Assembly: GCF_000239695.1 (NCBI RefSeq) | Contig: NZ_JH470338.1 | Coordinates: 865,327 to 929,326, forward strand | DNA length: 64,000 bases | Direction of reading: 5' to 3' | From: Actinomyces graevenitzii C83 | GTDB lineage: Bacteria > Actinomycetota > Actinomycetes > Actinomycetales > Actinomycetaceae | In this document: positions 17,082 through 26,192 of the stretch, piece after piece | How positions within the stretch are numbered: the stretch's first letter is position 1 | Layout: each line of letters begins with the position of its first letter | Program-made: the position numbers and the translations under genes | The notes under the pieces: generated by a model | What the model was told of the DNA's origin: nothing | Seen by the model: the letters and a program-made list of their open reading frames with translations, nothing else | Databases searched by the model: none

Positions 17082-18032
17082 GGCGCGGGCGGCAGCCACT
17101 ACGTCACCCATAACTGCGCTGGCAGTGGGGGCGCCGCCGGCACCGGGGCCGGTTAAGGTGAGGCGCCCGGCGTTTTCGCATTCAATTACGACAGCGTTGC
17201 CCGGGCCGTGGATTGCGGCTAGGGGGTGGTCGTTAGCTACAAATACGGGTTCGACGACGGCGCTGGGCTGGCCGGCGGGGGCCTGCACCGTGCCCAGCAG
17301 GCGCAGCACTCCCCCACGCGCGCCAGCCTGGTCAATGTCGGCCTTGGTGATCTTGGAAATGCCGGTGACCGACACGTCAGCTAAGGTAACTTCCTGACCA
17401 AAAGCCAAAGTTGCCAAAATGGCGGCTTTAGCGGCGGCGTCGAGACCTTCCACATCAGCGGTGGGGTCAGCTTCGGCGTATCCCAGCTGCTGGGCGGCAG
17501 CTAACGCAGTGTCGTAATCCAGGCCCTTGGTGGTCATTTCATCCAGGATGTAGTTAGTAGTCCCGTTCAAAATGCCGCTGATGGAGATGATTTTGTCGCC
17601 AGCTAAGCCTTCTTTAACGGTACGCACCACCGGGATAGCCCCGGCTACAGCCGCCTCAAAAAGCAGGTCTACGCCCTTGGCCTGGGCCAGCTCCAGCAGC
17701 TGGCCGCCGTGGGTGGCCAGTAGAGCCTTGTTGCCGGTAACCACGCTGGCACCTGAGTTTAGGGCGGTAGTGATTAGCTCACGAGCCGGGTTGATGCCGC
17801 CGATTAGCTCAATGACCAGGTCACATGAGCCGGCTAGGGCCATGGAGTCGGTGGTGAGCAGATCTGCTTCGGGCTGCCAGTCACGCTTAGCGTCAAGCGA
17901 GCGCACCCCGATACCTACTAGCTCTAGTTTTTCGCCTACTGCCTTTTCTAGGCGCTCGCTGTCCTGGGTGAGGATGCGCGCTACCTGGGCACCTACCGTG
18001 CCCAGGCCTAGCAAACCGATACGTACGCTCAT
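17064..18032 (-). CDS. hom: Homoserine dehydrogenase lacking the ACT regulatory domain
   Basis: The 322-residue protein has the NAD(P) Rossmann start IGLLGLGTVGAQVARIL, VVTGNKALLATHG, the catalytic region FEAAVAGAIPVV, and GILNGTTNYILDEM with LGYAEADPTADVEG. The family usually continues for about 100 residues with an ACT domain that mediates threonine feedback inhibition. Here the protein ends at AALVARR-type residues right after the catalytic core (GAGGAPTASAVMGDVVAAAR). It should reduce aspartate semialdehyde to homoserine without the usual allosteric control. The stop codon lies in the first unit of a 23-bp tandem repeat, which suggests the truncation and the repeat may share an origin. 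It follows argS closely. Confidence 0.93.
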   Translation of the reverse strand: MSVRIGLLGLGTVGAQVARILTQDSERLEKAVGEKLELVGIGVRSLDAKRDWQPEADLLTTDSMALAGSCDLVIELIGGINPARELITTALNSGASVVTGNKALLATHGGQLLELAQAKGVDLLFEAAVAGAIPVVRTVKEGLAGDKIISISGILNGTTNYILDEMTTKGLDYDTALAAAQQLGYAEADPTADVEGLDAAAKAAILATLAFGQEVTLADVSVTGISKITKADIDQAGARGGVLRLLGTVQAPAGQPSAVVEPVFVANDHPLAAIHGPGNAVVIECENAGRLTLTGPGAGGAPTASAVMGDVVAAARALVARR

Positions 18033-18034
18033 AC

Positions 18035-19711
18035 TTACATCCTCTCCGGGGCGCTAACACCTAGCAGGCCTAGGCCGTTAGCAAGTACCTGGGCGACGGC
18101 GTCGTTAAGCCACAGGCGGGCTACGTGTCCGCTGTTGACCGGCTCATCACCGCGCGGGGTGACGCGGGTGGCGGAGTACCAGGCGTGGTAGGCGCCGGCT
18201 AGCTGCTCTAGGTAGCGGGCCACGCGGTGCTGTTCGCGCAGGCTGGCGGCCTGGGCCACGATGGCGGGGTACTGGGCGAGCACCCCTAGCAGGGCGTTGT
18301 CTGCCGGGGTGTCTAGCTGGGCCGGGTCAAAGCCAGCGTCGCGGCTTACCCCGTGCTCGACGGCGTTGCGGGCCACGCTGCGGGTGCGGGCGTGGGCGTA
18401 CTGGACGTAGTAGACCGGGTTTTCGTTGGAGCTGGAGGCCAGCAGATCCAGGTCAATGTCAATCATGGAGTCCATGGAGGAGCGTGCCAGGGCGTAACGG
18501 GCGGCGTCCACCCCTACTGCGTCAACCAGGTCGTTGAGGGTAACTACCGTGCCTGCGCGCTTGGACATGCGCACTGCCTGGCCGTTCTTGACCAGGTTAA
18601 CTAGCTGGCCAATGAGGATCTGTAGGTTAACCCTGGGCTGGTCACCGAAGGCTGCACACATGGCCATCATGCGACCGATGTAGCCGTGGTGGTCGGCGCC
18701 CAGCAGGTAGATGGCGCAGTCGGCGCCGCGTGAGCGCTTGTCTAGGTAGTAGGCTACGTCGCCGGCAAAGTAGGCGGCCTGGCCGTCAGACTTGATTAGT
18801 ACGCGGTCTTTGTCGTCACCAAATTCGGTGGTGCGTAGCCAGACGGCGCCGTCGCGGTCGTCAATCTTGCCCAGGTCACGCAGGCGGGCGATAGCGCGGT
18901 CAACTGCGCCGGACTCATGCAGGGAGTCCTCGTGGAAGAACACGTCAAATTCGCTACGGAATTCGCTTAGCTCCGCTTTGATCTGGTCAAACATGAGCCC
19001 TACGCCGACGGCGCGGAAAACTTCCTGAGCCTGTTCGTCTTCCAGCGTGGCCGGGTCGGGGTGACCGGCCTGAGCTTCAATGGCACGCACCTGGTCGGCG
19101 ATTTCGGCGATGTAAGCGCCGCCGTAACCGTTTTCAGGAGTTTGCTCGCCGCGAGCGCTTGCCAGCAGGGAACGGGTGAAGTTGTCGATCTGGGAGCCGT
19201 GATCGTTGAAGTAGTATTCGCGCGTTACCTGGGCGCCGCTGGCCTTGAAGATACGTGCTAGTGAGTCACCTACTGCCGCCCAGCGGGCGCCACCTAGGTG
19301 TACTGGGCCGGTGGGGTTGGCCGAGACGTATTCAAGGTTGATGTTTTGGCCGGCCAAGGAGGTGTTGCAGCCGTAGTTGGCGCCGGCGGTGAGGATGGTG
19401 CGGGCTAGCTCGCCGGCGCTGGCGGCGTCGAGGCGGATGTTGATGAAGCCGGGGCCGGCGATTTCGGCGCTAGCAATGCCGGGGTTTTGGGTTAGTCGCT
19501 CAGTTAGTAGCTGGGCGAGGGCGCGGGGGTTGGTGCCGGCTTTTTTGGCCAGCTGCATGGCGACGTTGGTGGCCCAGTCTCCGTGGTCACGGTTGCGCGG
19601 GCGCTCAACTTTAGGTTCAGGAATTTCTTCGCTAGCCAGATTTAGGGAGCCGTCTGCTACCAGTTCGTGCAAAATCGCGCCGATGGCGCCGGAGAGTTCT
19701 TCTGGAGTCAC
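18035..19711 (-). CDS. argS: Arginyl-tRNA synthetase
   Basis: A class I synthetase of 558 residues when started at the GTG 19709-19711. It has the N-terminal Add1 domain, the HIGH-like motif [15 protein letters not shown], and the KMSKS-like [11 protein letters not shown]. The DALR anticodon-binding domain is at the end, from [18 protein letters not shown]. The frame stays open 41 codons further upstream, but that part resembles no ArgRS and runs into the mntH promoter. TAGCCT lies 7 nt before the GTG, so a leaderless message is possible. Hom follows after only 2 bp. The ArgRS-hom-thr order is common in actinobacteria. Confidence 0.95.
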   Translation of the reverse strand: MTPEELSGAIGAILHELVADGSLNLASEEIPEPKVERPRNRDHGDWATNVAMQLAKKAGTNPRALAQLLTERLTQNPGIASAEIAGPGFINIRLDAASAGELARTILTAGANYGCNTSLAGQNINLEYVSANPTGPVHLGGARWAAVGDSLARIFKASGAQVTREYYFNDHGSQIDNFTRSLLASARGEQTPENGYGGAYIAEIADQVRAIEAQAGHPDPATLEDEQAQEVFRAVGVGLMFDQIKAELSEFRSEFDVFFHEDSLHESGAVDRAIARLRDLGKIDDRDGAVWLRTTEFGDDKDRVLIKSDGQAAYFAGDVAYYLDKRSRGADCAIYLLGADHHGYIGRMMAMCAAFGDQPRVNLQILIGQLVNLVKNGQAVRMSKRAGTVVTLNDLVDAVGVDAARYALARSSMDSMIDIDLDLLASSSNENPVYYVQYAHARTRSVARNAVEHGVSRDAGFDPAQLDTPADNALLGVLAQYPAIVAQAASLREQHRVARYLEQLAGAYHAWYSATRVTPRGDEPVNSGHVARLWLNDAVAQVLANGLGLLGVSAPERM

Positions 19712-19728
19712 GTTTAATAGGCTACCTT

Positions 19729-19789
19729 TTGACAGCGCTAGCCACATAGCCGCTAAACTGAGACATAAAGATTTCGGGTACCCTAACTT
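19729..19789 (+). promoter_or_regulatory. mntH promoter with a GGGTACCC palindrome
   Basis: TTGACA (19729-19734) and TAAACT (19754-19759) are spaced 19 nt apart. About 18 nt downstream is TTCGGGTACCCTAA (19773 onward), a 14-bp near-palindrome well placed for a metal-sensing repressor of the MntR/DtxR type. The regulator is inferred only. Confidence 0.45.
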
Positions 19790-19806
19790 TTTTATGGAAG
19801 CACCTA

Positions 19807-21039
19807 ATGTTAAGTTCATCGATCCGCTCTGCACGAGCCCGACTGGGATTACTAGGGCCAGCGTTTGTGGCCGCCGTCGCCTATGTAGACCCGGGCAACG
19901 TTGCCGCTAATATCACTGCCGGCGCACGCTACTCCTATTTACTAGTGTGGGTGTTGGTTCTTTCCAGTCTGATGGCCGTGATGATCCAGTACCAAAGCGC
20001 CAAGCTAGGTATCGTTACCGGCCGTTCCCTACCCACCCTGGTTGGTAACACCCTGGGGCGCAAAGCCCGCCTGGCCTACTGGGCCCAAGCTGAGCTGGTG
20101 GCTGCTGCCACGGACCTGGCTGAAGTAATTGGTGGCGCCTTGGCGCTGCACCTGCTTTTCGGGCTGCCGCTACTAGCTGGAGGCATTATTGTGGGTATTG
20201 CCTCGATTGCTCTGCTGGCTATTAGTGAAAGGCAAACCCAACGCCACTTTGAGGCGGCAGTTATTGCGCTGCTGATCGTTATTACTTTCGGCTTTCTGGG
20301 TGGATTGGTGATGGCCCCACCTAACTGGGGCGAAACCGCCGAGGGGATGATCCCAGCATTTAAGGGATCGGATTCAGTTTTGGTGGCCGCCTCCATGCTG
20401 GGGGCCACGGTTATGCCGCACGCTATCTACCTGCACTCCTCCCTGGTTAATGACCGTCACGGCAGCGAACATGACGATCAGCGCAAGTGGTCACTGATTC
20501 GCGCCACCCGCGTAGACGTTGTGGCCGCGCTGCTGCTGGCGGGCGCAGTAAATATTGGTTTGCTGCTATTGGCGGCCTCTGCACTTGGTGGCGTGGAGGG
20601 CACCGACACCATTGAGGGTGCGCACCAGGCTATCACCGCCCACCTGGGCCAAGGCGTGGGGGTTATTTTCGCAATTGGTCTGCTGGCTTCAGGTCTGGCT
20701 TCTACTTCTGTGGGCGCCTATGCCGGTTCAGAAATTATGGCGGGCTTGCTGCACATTCGCGTGCCGCTGCTGGCTCGGCGTCTGGTTACTTTGATTCCGG
20801 CTCTGCTGATTATTGGCTCTGGGGCTGAGCCCACTTGGTCGCTGGTGGTCAGCCAGGTAGTGCTTTCCTTCGGTATCCCGATGGCGCTGATCCCGCTAAC
20901 TATGTCCACCGGCAATAAGGCACTGATGGGGCGCTACACTGACGGTTTGCCACTGCGTATAGCCAGCATCTTAAGCGCAACCATCATCATTATTTTGAAC
21001 CTGTTCCTGGTTTACCTAACCCTTACTGGCCAGGACTAA
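19807..21039 (+). CDS. mntH: Nramp-family divalent metal transporter
   Basis: The 410-residue protein has about 11 membrane segments. TM1 carries the metal-binding [13 protein letters not shown] (DPGN) and TM6 carries [15 protein letters not shown] (MPH), the two signatures of proton-coupled Mn/Fe import. The cytoplasmic loop after MPH contains DRHGSEHDD. It imports manganese or iron across the membrane. Weak GGAAG precedes the ATG. It diverges from argS, with a candidate metal-responsive operator between them. The last 12 bases of the gene, including TAA, recur 23 bp downstream. Confidence 0.94.
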   Translation: MLSSSIRSARARLGLLGPAFVAAVAYVDPGNVAANITAGARYSYLLVWVLVLSSLMAVMIQYQSAKLGIVTGRSLPTLVGNTLGRKARLAYWAQAELVAAATDLAEVIGGALALHLLFGLPLLAGGIIVGIASIALLAISERQTQRHFEAAVIALLIVITFGFLGGLVMAPPNWGETAEGMIPAFKGSDSVLVAASMLGATVMPHAIYLHSSLVNDRHGSEHDDQRKWSLIRATRVDVVAALLLAGAVNIGLLLLAASALGGVEGTDTIEGAHQAITAHLGQGVGVIFAIGLLASGLASTSVGAYAGSEIMAGLLHIRVPLLARRLVTLIPALLIIGSGAEPTWSLVVSQVVLSFGIPMALIPLTMSTGNKALMGRYTDGLPLRIASILSATIIIILNLFLVYLTLTGQD

Positions 21040-21457
21040 TACTAGCCACCGGCCAGGACTAAGCGACTGCGGCCAGCAGCACTACTAACGGTGCCCGAGG
21101 TCGGCAGCGTTCAAAACTAATAGTGGGAAACTAGTGGCCATTTAAGCCACTCACACCGGGCCGGCCTGTTTTGGGCCGGCCCGTGCTTTTGGGGCCAGTC
21201 CGCACTCTTTGAACTGTTCCGTGCTTTTGGGGCGGTCCACGTTCTTAGAACCAACGCGTGTCCTTCAGGGCCGGCTAGCCAGGCACAGTCGACGCCGCCA
21301 TACCCCTCCCTACAAGCCCCAGGGGCGCCGTCGAGCCCTCGCATACAGACCACACGGGCGCCGTCGAGCCCAAAACCACAAACAAAAGCGCACAGAACCA
21401 CACAAATTCTTAGCTATTTTGGCCCGCTAAGCCCCTTTTAGCAGCTAAGATTGAGCC
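21040..21457 (+). other. Intergenic region with terminator and GGCGCCGTCGAG repeats
   Basis: 418 bp without a credible gene. It holds a second copy of the mntH 3' end (21051-21062), a strong hairpin at 21157-21183, and a C-rich tract with two copies of GGGCGCCGTCGAGCCC (about 21324 and 21357) plus GTCGACGCCG. TAAGAT lies 6-7 nt before the ATG of the next gene, suggesting a leaderless start. Confidence 0.7.
21157..21190 (+). terminator. Terminator of mntH
   Basis: CGGGCCGGCC (21157-21166) pairs with GGCCGGCCCG (21174-21183), followed by TGCTTTT. This is a stable Rho-independent type hairpin 118 bases after the mntH stop. Confidence 0.75.
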
Positions 21458-22270
21458 ATGACTTCAACTGTGACAAAGGCTGTCATTCTTGCCCGAGGCC
21501 TGGGCACCCGGATGCGTGCCAACGATGGTTCCCCAGACCCCACCCACAACAGCGCCGCCGTAAACGCCGGTGCCAAAGGCATGATCGATGTCGGCCGCCC
21601 CTTCCTTGACTTTGTAATCAGCGCCCTAGCCGATGTGGGCATCACCGACGTGTGCCTAGTGATCGGCCCCGAACACAACATTTTCCGCGACTACTACGAC
21701 AACCTGGAGCTAAAGCGGGTGCGCATCCACTACGCCATCCAGGCCGAGCCCCTGGGCACAGCCAACGCCCTAGCCGCCGCCGCAGAATTTGCCGGCCAAG
21801 ACCGCGTTGTGGTGCTTAACTCCGACAACTACTACCCCATCGAAGCTCTAAAGTCGCTGGTGGAGCTGCCGGGAGCGGGCGTGGTTGGCTTTGAACGCGA
21901 AGCCCTGATCGCCAAATCCAATATTCCCGCCGAACGCATCGCCGCTTTCGCGGTTATCAGCGTCGACGAACAAGGCAATCTCAGCGACATTATTGAAAAG
22001 CCCTCCCCCGCCGAACTTGAACGCCTGGGCAGCCACGCCCCCATCTCCATGAACGCCTGGCTGTTCACCGCCGACATCTTCCCCGCCTGCGCCGACGTCG
22101 ATAAGTCCGTGCGCGGCGAATATGAGCTGGTGGACGCGGTGCGCCTGGCCCGCAGCCGGGGCCGCAGCTTCCGTGTCACCCCCGCCGCCCAAGGCGTACT
22201 AGACATGTCCCGACGCACCGACATTGACGCCGTGCGCCAGGCCCTAAGCCACACGCAGGTGTCCCTATGA
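21458..22270 (+). CDS. Sugar-1-phosphate nucleotidyltransferase (substrate unknown)
   Basis: The 270-residue protein has the nucleotidyltransferase start KAVILARGLGTRMR, in which Arg replaces the usual second Ala. Further on are EPLGTANALAAA and VVLNSDNYYP, the metal-binding Asp region, and a typical sugar site IIEKPSP. It would join a sugar-1-phosphate to a nucleotide. Its stop overlaps the start of the sugar kinase that follows by 4 nt. Together they look like a two-step salvage route from a free sugar to an NDP-sugar. Which sugar cannot be told from sequence; galactose, fucose or arabinose-type sugars are options. A -10-like TAAGAT just before the ATG suggests leaderless translation. Confidence 0.8.
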   Translation: MTSTVTKAVILARGLGTRMRANDGSPDPTHNSAAVNAGAKGMIDVGRPFLDFVISALADVGITDVCLVIGPEHNIFRDYYDNLELKRVRIHYAIQAEPLGTANALAAAAEFAGQDRVVVLNSDNYYPIEALKSLVELPGAGVVGFEREALIAKSNIPAERIAAFAVISVDEQGNLSDIIEKPSPAELERLGSHAPISMNAWLFTADIFPACADVDKSVRGEYELVDAVRLARSRGRSFRVTPAAQGVLDMSRRTDIDAVRQALSHTQVSL

Positions 22271-23472
22271 GTCAGCACTCAGCATGGTTTGTGCCCGGAC
22301 GCATTGAAGTGCTGGGCAAGCACACCGACTACGCCGCCGGGCGCTCGCTAGTGTGCGCCAGCAGCCAGGGCATCACCCTGCGCGGCCAGGCCATTGATGA
22401 GCCGGTAGTGCGGGTTCGCTCTGACGCAGCCAGCGACATGGTTGAAATTGGTTTACGCCAAGACCCGGTAGACCGACGTGGGCACTGGTCAGGCTACCCG
22501 GCCGCCGTCGTGGCCCGCCTGGTACGCAACTTTGGCGACGCCGTCGGGGGCGCCGAGGTGGAAGTAACCTCCACCTTGCCGCTAGCTTCAGGCATGAGCT
22601 CCTCCTCAGCCATGATTGTGGGGCTGGCGCGGGTGCTAATTGACCTGGGCGACATTGAATCCACTGAGCTGTTTAAACGCAATATTTGCTCTATTGAGGA
22701 CTACGCCCACTACCTGGCCTGCATTGAAAACGGCCAGACCTTCAAAGAACTCGAAGGACACATGGGGGTGGGGACCTTTGGCGGCTCCCAAGACCACACC
22801 GCCATTATGTGCTCGCATCAAGACCAGCTCAGCCAGTTCTCTTTCTGCCCCACCCGACGCGAGGCGGATATTGATTTCCCCTCGGATTACTCCTTTGTAG
22901 TGGCGGTTTCCGGGGTGCTGGCTGAAAAGAGCGGGCAGGCGCGCGAACTGTACAACCGTGCTTCGCTGGCCACAACCGAGATCGTTAAGCTGTGGAACCA
23001 GGCCACTGGCCGCAGTGACGTCTACCTGAACCAGGCTGTGCAATCTAGCCCCCAGGCCCCGGCGCAGCTGCGTGAAATTGTGGCTGGGCGCGAATATTTG
23101 CCCCAGCGTTTAGAGCAGTTCTTGGTGGAGGCACATGAGGTGGTGCCGGGAGCTAGCGCGGCTTTGCGCGACGGCGACCTGGCTGCTTTTGGGCAGATCG
23201 TGGACCGCTCCCAGCACTACAGCGAGCATTACCTGGGCAATCAGGTGCCTGAAACCGTCTATCTGCAAGCTAGCGCCCGGCGCCTGGGGGCTAGCGCGGC
23301 TAGTGCTTTTGGGGCCGGTTTTGGTGGCAGCGTATGGGCGCTTGTGCCCAGCGCCCAGGCCGAGGACTTTGCCCAGCGTTGGCTTGATGATTATCGCCAG
23401 GCTTATCCAGAGCCTGGCCAGCGCGCAGCCGCCTTGGTCACTCGCCCCGGCCCCAGCGCGCATCGGCTCTAA
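22267..23472 (+). CDS. GHMP sugar kinase of the galactokinase family, non-canonical substrate site
   Basis: The 401-residue protein has the three GHMP motifs. VPGRIEVLGKHTDYAAGRSL is near residue 10, LPLASGMSSSSAMIVGL near 105 and GAGFGGSVWALV near 350. In true GalK the first motif reads G-E-H-T-D-Y and the Glu contacts the sugar; here it is Lys (GKHTDY), so a different sugar is likely. It should phosphorylate the sugar anomeric carbon, feeding the coupled nucleotidyltransferase. No galT or galE lies nearby, which argues against a Leloir galactose operon. The gene is followed by a minisatellite. Confidence 0.82.
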   Translation: MSQHSAWFVPGRIEVLGKHTDYAAGRSLVCASSQGITLRGQAIDEPVVRVRSDAASDMVEIGLRQDPVDRRGHWSGYPAAVVARLVRNFGDAVGGAEVEVTSTLPLASGMSSSSAMIVGLARVLIDLGDIESTELFKRNICSIEDYAHYLACIENGQTFKELEGHMGVGTFGGSQDHTAIMCSHQDQLSQFSFCPTRREADIDFPSDYSFVVAVSGVLAEKSGQARELYNRASLATTEIVKLWNQATGRSDVYLNQAVQSSPQAPAQLREIVAGREYLPQRLEQFLVEAHEVVPGASAALRDGDLAAFGQIVDRSQHYSEHYLGNQVPETVYLQASARRLGASAASAFGAGFGGSVWALVPSAQAEDFAQRWLDDYRQAYPEPGQRAAALVTRPGPSAHRL

Positions 23473-23482
23473 GTCGGAGGCT

Positions 23483-23612
23483 CTAGGCAGCTTGGGCAGG
23501 CAGCCAGGGCAGGCGGCTCGGCTGGGCAGCTCAGGCAGGCAGCTCAGGCAGGCGGCCCGGCTGGGCAGCCTCGGGCAGGCGGCCCGGGCAGGCAGCCTGG
23601 CTGGGACCTAGC
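23483..23612. repeat. GGCAGGC-type minisatellite
   Basis: About 130 bp built from degenerate GGCAGGCAGCTC / GGCGGCCCGGCTGGGCAGCC units directly after the GHMP kinase stop. It is not coding in any convincing frame and lies upstream of the tRNA-Arg gene. Confidence 0.85.
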
Positions 23613-23751
23613 GCCGCAGTGCGGGCTGTTTGCCTGCCCGGCCCGCATTTGTCTAGGGGCCAGAGGGCACTTACGTGGGCCAAAGTGAGATCAGGCATGG
23701 GCGACGTCGAAAAATGCGCTTGCCCAAACACCCTGGTAAGCTTGGCCCTGC

Positions 23752-23824
23752 GCCCCAGTAGCTCAGTGGATAGAGCGTCTGCCTCCGGAGCAGAAGGTCG
23801 CAGGTTCGAATCCTGTCTGGGGCA
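23752..23824 (+). tRNA. tRNA-Arg (anticodon CCG)
   Basis: A 73-nt cloverleaf. The acceptor GCCCCAG pairs with CTGGGGC and the discriminator base is A. The D arm is GCTCAGTGGATAGAGC, the anticodon stem TCTGC/GCAGA has loop CTCCGGA (CCG, reading CGG), and the T arm is GCAGG-TTCGAAT-CCTGT. The 3' CCA is not encoded. CTTTT follows. No integrated element is attached to it. Confidence 0.97.
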
Positions 23825-23980
23825 CTTTTCATACGCAAAATAGCGAGGCGCGCCAGCTTTTAACGCGGCGCAGGCTTGCGGCAGCTTAACGCAGTGCCGC
23901 CACAGCGGCTCAACGCATTAGCCGCGCTAGCTGGCCGCGCTGGCGCCTACAAACTAAGTAGGCAAGTTAAATCGCAAACG

Positions 23981-24016
23981 AAATTGGGCGCCTACCAAAG
24001 TAGACGCCCAATTTTT
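23981..24016. terminator. Bidirectional terminator between tRNA-Arg and the DUF805 gene
   Basis: AAATTGGGCG-CTAC pairs with GTAG-CGCCCAATTT, with a 4-nt loop and TTTTT on the plus strand. The A-run on the other side makes it usable in both directions. Confidence 0.8.
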
Positions 24017-24045
24017 CTCGTTTAGCAGTCAGCTAGTAGCTCACA

Positions 24046-24726
24046 TCAGTAGCTGGAGGGAGCGCTGCCGCCCTGGCCGTAAGGAGCCTGCGGACCACCC
24101 TGACCATAGGGGGCCTGAGGGGTAGGCTGACCGTAAGGAGCCTGGGGGACGCCCTGACCATAGGGAGCACCCTGGCCAGCAGGACCCTGGGCGTATTCGG
24201 GCATCATCGGGGCGCCGTAAGCACCCTGAGCGTAGGGGTTAGCGCCACCGAGCATGTGGGCCTGCAGAGCGCGTGCCTCGTCGTCGAGCCAAGAGGGGTT
24301 CCAAGCTGCGGGCTTAGAAGGCAAGATGCACAGAATTACGGGCACGATACTTAGAGGGCCGAGGAAGTTAAGCAGAATAAAGAAACCTGAGTAACCAGCG
24401 TCGTGCAGACGGCGAATGGTCAGGCCCAGTCCAGGCAGGAGTACCGCCAAACCATACAAGCCAAGAATCAACAGCACGATTCCGCCCGAAACTCCGGCAG
24501 CCTCCTCGTCACCGCTGCCTGCCGCAGCCCCAATAGCCAGGACAATTGCCAGGAAATACAGAACACCACCAACAATGGCGTTAAACAGAACAAACCACCA
24601 GTATTCAGCAATGGATGCCACACCGTCGAACTTGGCGTACTGACTAAAGGCGCGCTTAACGGAGTCAACGAAGCCGTAGTGGCGCGGATCCATACCTACC
24701 GGATCTACATAAGGTTGATAGCTCAT
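24046..24726 (-). CDS. DUF805 membrane protein with a Pro/Gln/Tyr/Gly-rich tail
   Basis: The 226-residue protein has a DUF805 core at about residues 20-150: AFSQYAKFDGVASIAEYWWFVLF, four membrane helices and LTIRRLHDAGYSGFFILL, the family hallmark RRLHD. The last 60 residues are repeats of QAPYGQG/YAQG, a flexible tail seen on some actinobacterial DUF805 proteins. The function is unknown; it sits in the cytoplasmic membrane. The final bases AGCTACTGA recur 13 bp downstream as AGCTACTAG. Confidence 0.88.
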   Translation of the reverse strand: MSYQPYVDPVGMDPRHYGFVDSVKRAFSQYAKFDGVASIAEYWWFVLFNAIVGGVLYFLAIVLAIGAAAGSGDEEAAGVSGGIVLLILGLYGLAVLLPGLGLTIRRLHDAGYSGFFILLNFLGPLSIVPVILCILPSKPAAWNPSWLDDEARALQAHMLGGANPYAQGAYGAPMMPEYAQGPAGQGAPYGQGVPQAPYGQPTPQAPYGQGGPQAPYGQGGSAPSSY

Positions 24727-24968
24727 TTATTCCTCAGCTCTAGTTATTAACGCTTAGCTGCGTCTAGCCACAGTCTAACGCGGCCAACCTGGGAAAACCC
24801 TAAAGGTGGCACTAGACACATTCAATATCAGTCCGTCATGCGGACAGGTGCTTTAGGTGTTAGCGGTTTAGGTGTTATTTTCTGCGCTGACTTAAATATA
24901 TGCGGCTTAATACCTAACGCAATTGCTCCACAGCAGGTATTAGCAGCTGGGGCGCGTTAATATAAAGC

Positions 24969-25631
24969 ATGAGCAACGTAACAGCTTTTGATGATGGCGC
25001 TTCTGGTGTGCGGGCAGCCGACGTGCAGATGCCCGGCGCGCAGGATTCTGGCACGCAGGCGGCAGGCATGCGGCCGGGCGGCACACAAGCGGCCAGTGCA
25101 CAGATTTCTGGCACACAAACCGCCGGCGCACGGGCGGAAGATCGCGAGAACCTTACCTGGCAGGGATTTGGCGATGCCTGTCGACAAATCGCTGAGCAGA
25201 TAGCCGATTCAGGCTGGATGCCGGATCTGATTGTGGCAATCGCGCGCGGCGGCATGCTGCCAGCTGGAGCTATTTCATATGCGCTAGGCGTTAAGGCTAA
25301 TGGCGCTATAAACGTGGAGTTTTATACCGGCGTGGGCAAAACCATGCTGGAGCCAGAAATTCTTGAGCCCTATATGGATATTTCCTCGCTTGAAGGTAAG
25401 CGAGTGCTAATTGTGGATGATGTGGCAGATTCGGGTAAAACCCTGAAGCTAATTATGGATTTAATTTCTGAAAAAGGCCTATCTATGGGTGGCGACAGTG
25501 CCAAAGTGGATGCCCGTAGTGCCACAATTTATTTAAAACCCACCAGCATTATTAAACCAGACTATGTTTTTAAGCAGACAGATAAATGGATTAATTTCCC
25601 CTGGTCTGTGCTGCCACCGGTCACTGCCTAA
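24969..25631 (+). CDS. Phosphoribosyltransferase (xanthine/hypoxanthine type) with repeat-rich N-terminus
   Basis: The 220-residue protein has a PRTase type I core from about residue 58. It includes DLIVAIARGGMLPAGAISYAL and the PRPP-binding loop RVLIVDDVADSGKTL. The end KPDYVFKQTDKWINFPW resembles xanthine/guanine PRTases. It would salvage a purine base with PRPP. Residues 10-55 are a low-complexity insert of GTQAAG/SGTQ-like repeats not found in the family. TAATAT lies 5 nt before the ATG with no Shine-Dalgarno, pointing to a leaderless message. An 80-bp palindromic repeat follows the gene. Confidence 0.85.
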   Translation: MSNVTAFDDGASGVRAADVQMPGAQDSGTQAAGMRPGGTQAASAQISGTQTAGARAEDRENLTWQGFGDACRQIAEQIADSGWMPDLIVAIARGGMLPAGAISYALGVKANGAINVEFYTGVGKTMLEPEILEPYMDISSLEGKRVLIVDDVADSGKTLKLIMDLISEKGLSMGGDSAKVDARSATIYLKPTSIIKPDYVFKQTDKWINFPWSVLPPVTA

Positions 25632-25646
25632 ATACAGTCACTACAT

Positions 25647-25726
25647 ACAAACACAGGCAAAATCGTCCCTTCCCTATAAAAATTTCGTGGGGTTTTATAG
25701 GGAAGGGACGAAATGTCAGTATTTGT
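25647..25726 (-). repeat. 80-bp palindromic element, copy 1 (inverted)
   Basis: Core arms CGTCCCTTCCCTATAAAA and TTTTATAGGGAAGGGACG surround a short spacer; the outer ends ACAAACAC and GTATTTGT are roughly complementary. It is the reverse complement of copies 3 and 4. It lies 15 bp after the phosphoribosyltransferase stop. Confidence 0.92.
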
Positions 25727-26192
25727 GCGGCCACTACTGGCGTATCCCAGCACTAGAGAGACTAGGTCTCAACAGTTGGTATGCATGAACTTTTAGAGGC
25801 AACATGCATCAACTAGCACCTGTCCCCTCCCCCTGACTGACGACGACGTCGACCCTGCCCCCCCAACTGGCGGCGTCGGCCTAGCGCACTCACGACGCGG
25901 CCCCGCCTGACCGCACCAACCCGGTCACCGACGTCGTCGCCCCAACCCAACCCGCCGATGCCGTCGACCCCGCCTGACCAGCAGAACCTGCGACGTCGCC
26001 CCAGCCGGGCCCATAGCCAAGCGTTCACAGCCACCCACGCCACTCGTCCACACGCATCCCACACCCAAACACATGAGAGTACAAGCCAGCGCGCACTGAC
26101 AAAATTAACCACAGGTGGATAAAAACCAAGCGCAAATACACTTATCCACAGCCTCCAAGCGTTAACTAGCGTTTAGGCCTCATCATTGTTCT
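25727..26192. other. Intergenic region, strand-asymmetric C-rich tract
   Basis: 466 bp with no supported gene. At 25820-26020 the plus strand is strongly C-rich with repeated GACGTCG/CCGTCGACC words. The minus-strand frame of 99 codons across it is Arg/Gly/Trp-biased and resembles no protein. It must include the promoter of the nuclease-like gene at 26193. Confidence 0.6.

Noticed and set aside
18035..19834. Longer argS start at 19834
   Set aside because: The extra 41 residues match no ArgRS N-terminus and overlap the mntH promoter.
21117..21430. Frames on both strands in the gap after mntH
   Set aside because: Composed of terminator and GGCGCCGTCGAG repeats, without coding signals.
23752..24045. 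tRNA-Arg as an integration site for a mobile element
   Set aside because: No integrase and no repeat of the tRNA 3' end nearby; only housekeeping-type genes follow.
25813..26112. 99-codon minus-strand frame in the C-rich gap
   Set aside because: Arg/Gly/Trp composition reflects the C-rich DNA; no family resemblance and no ribosome site.
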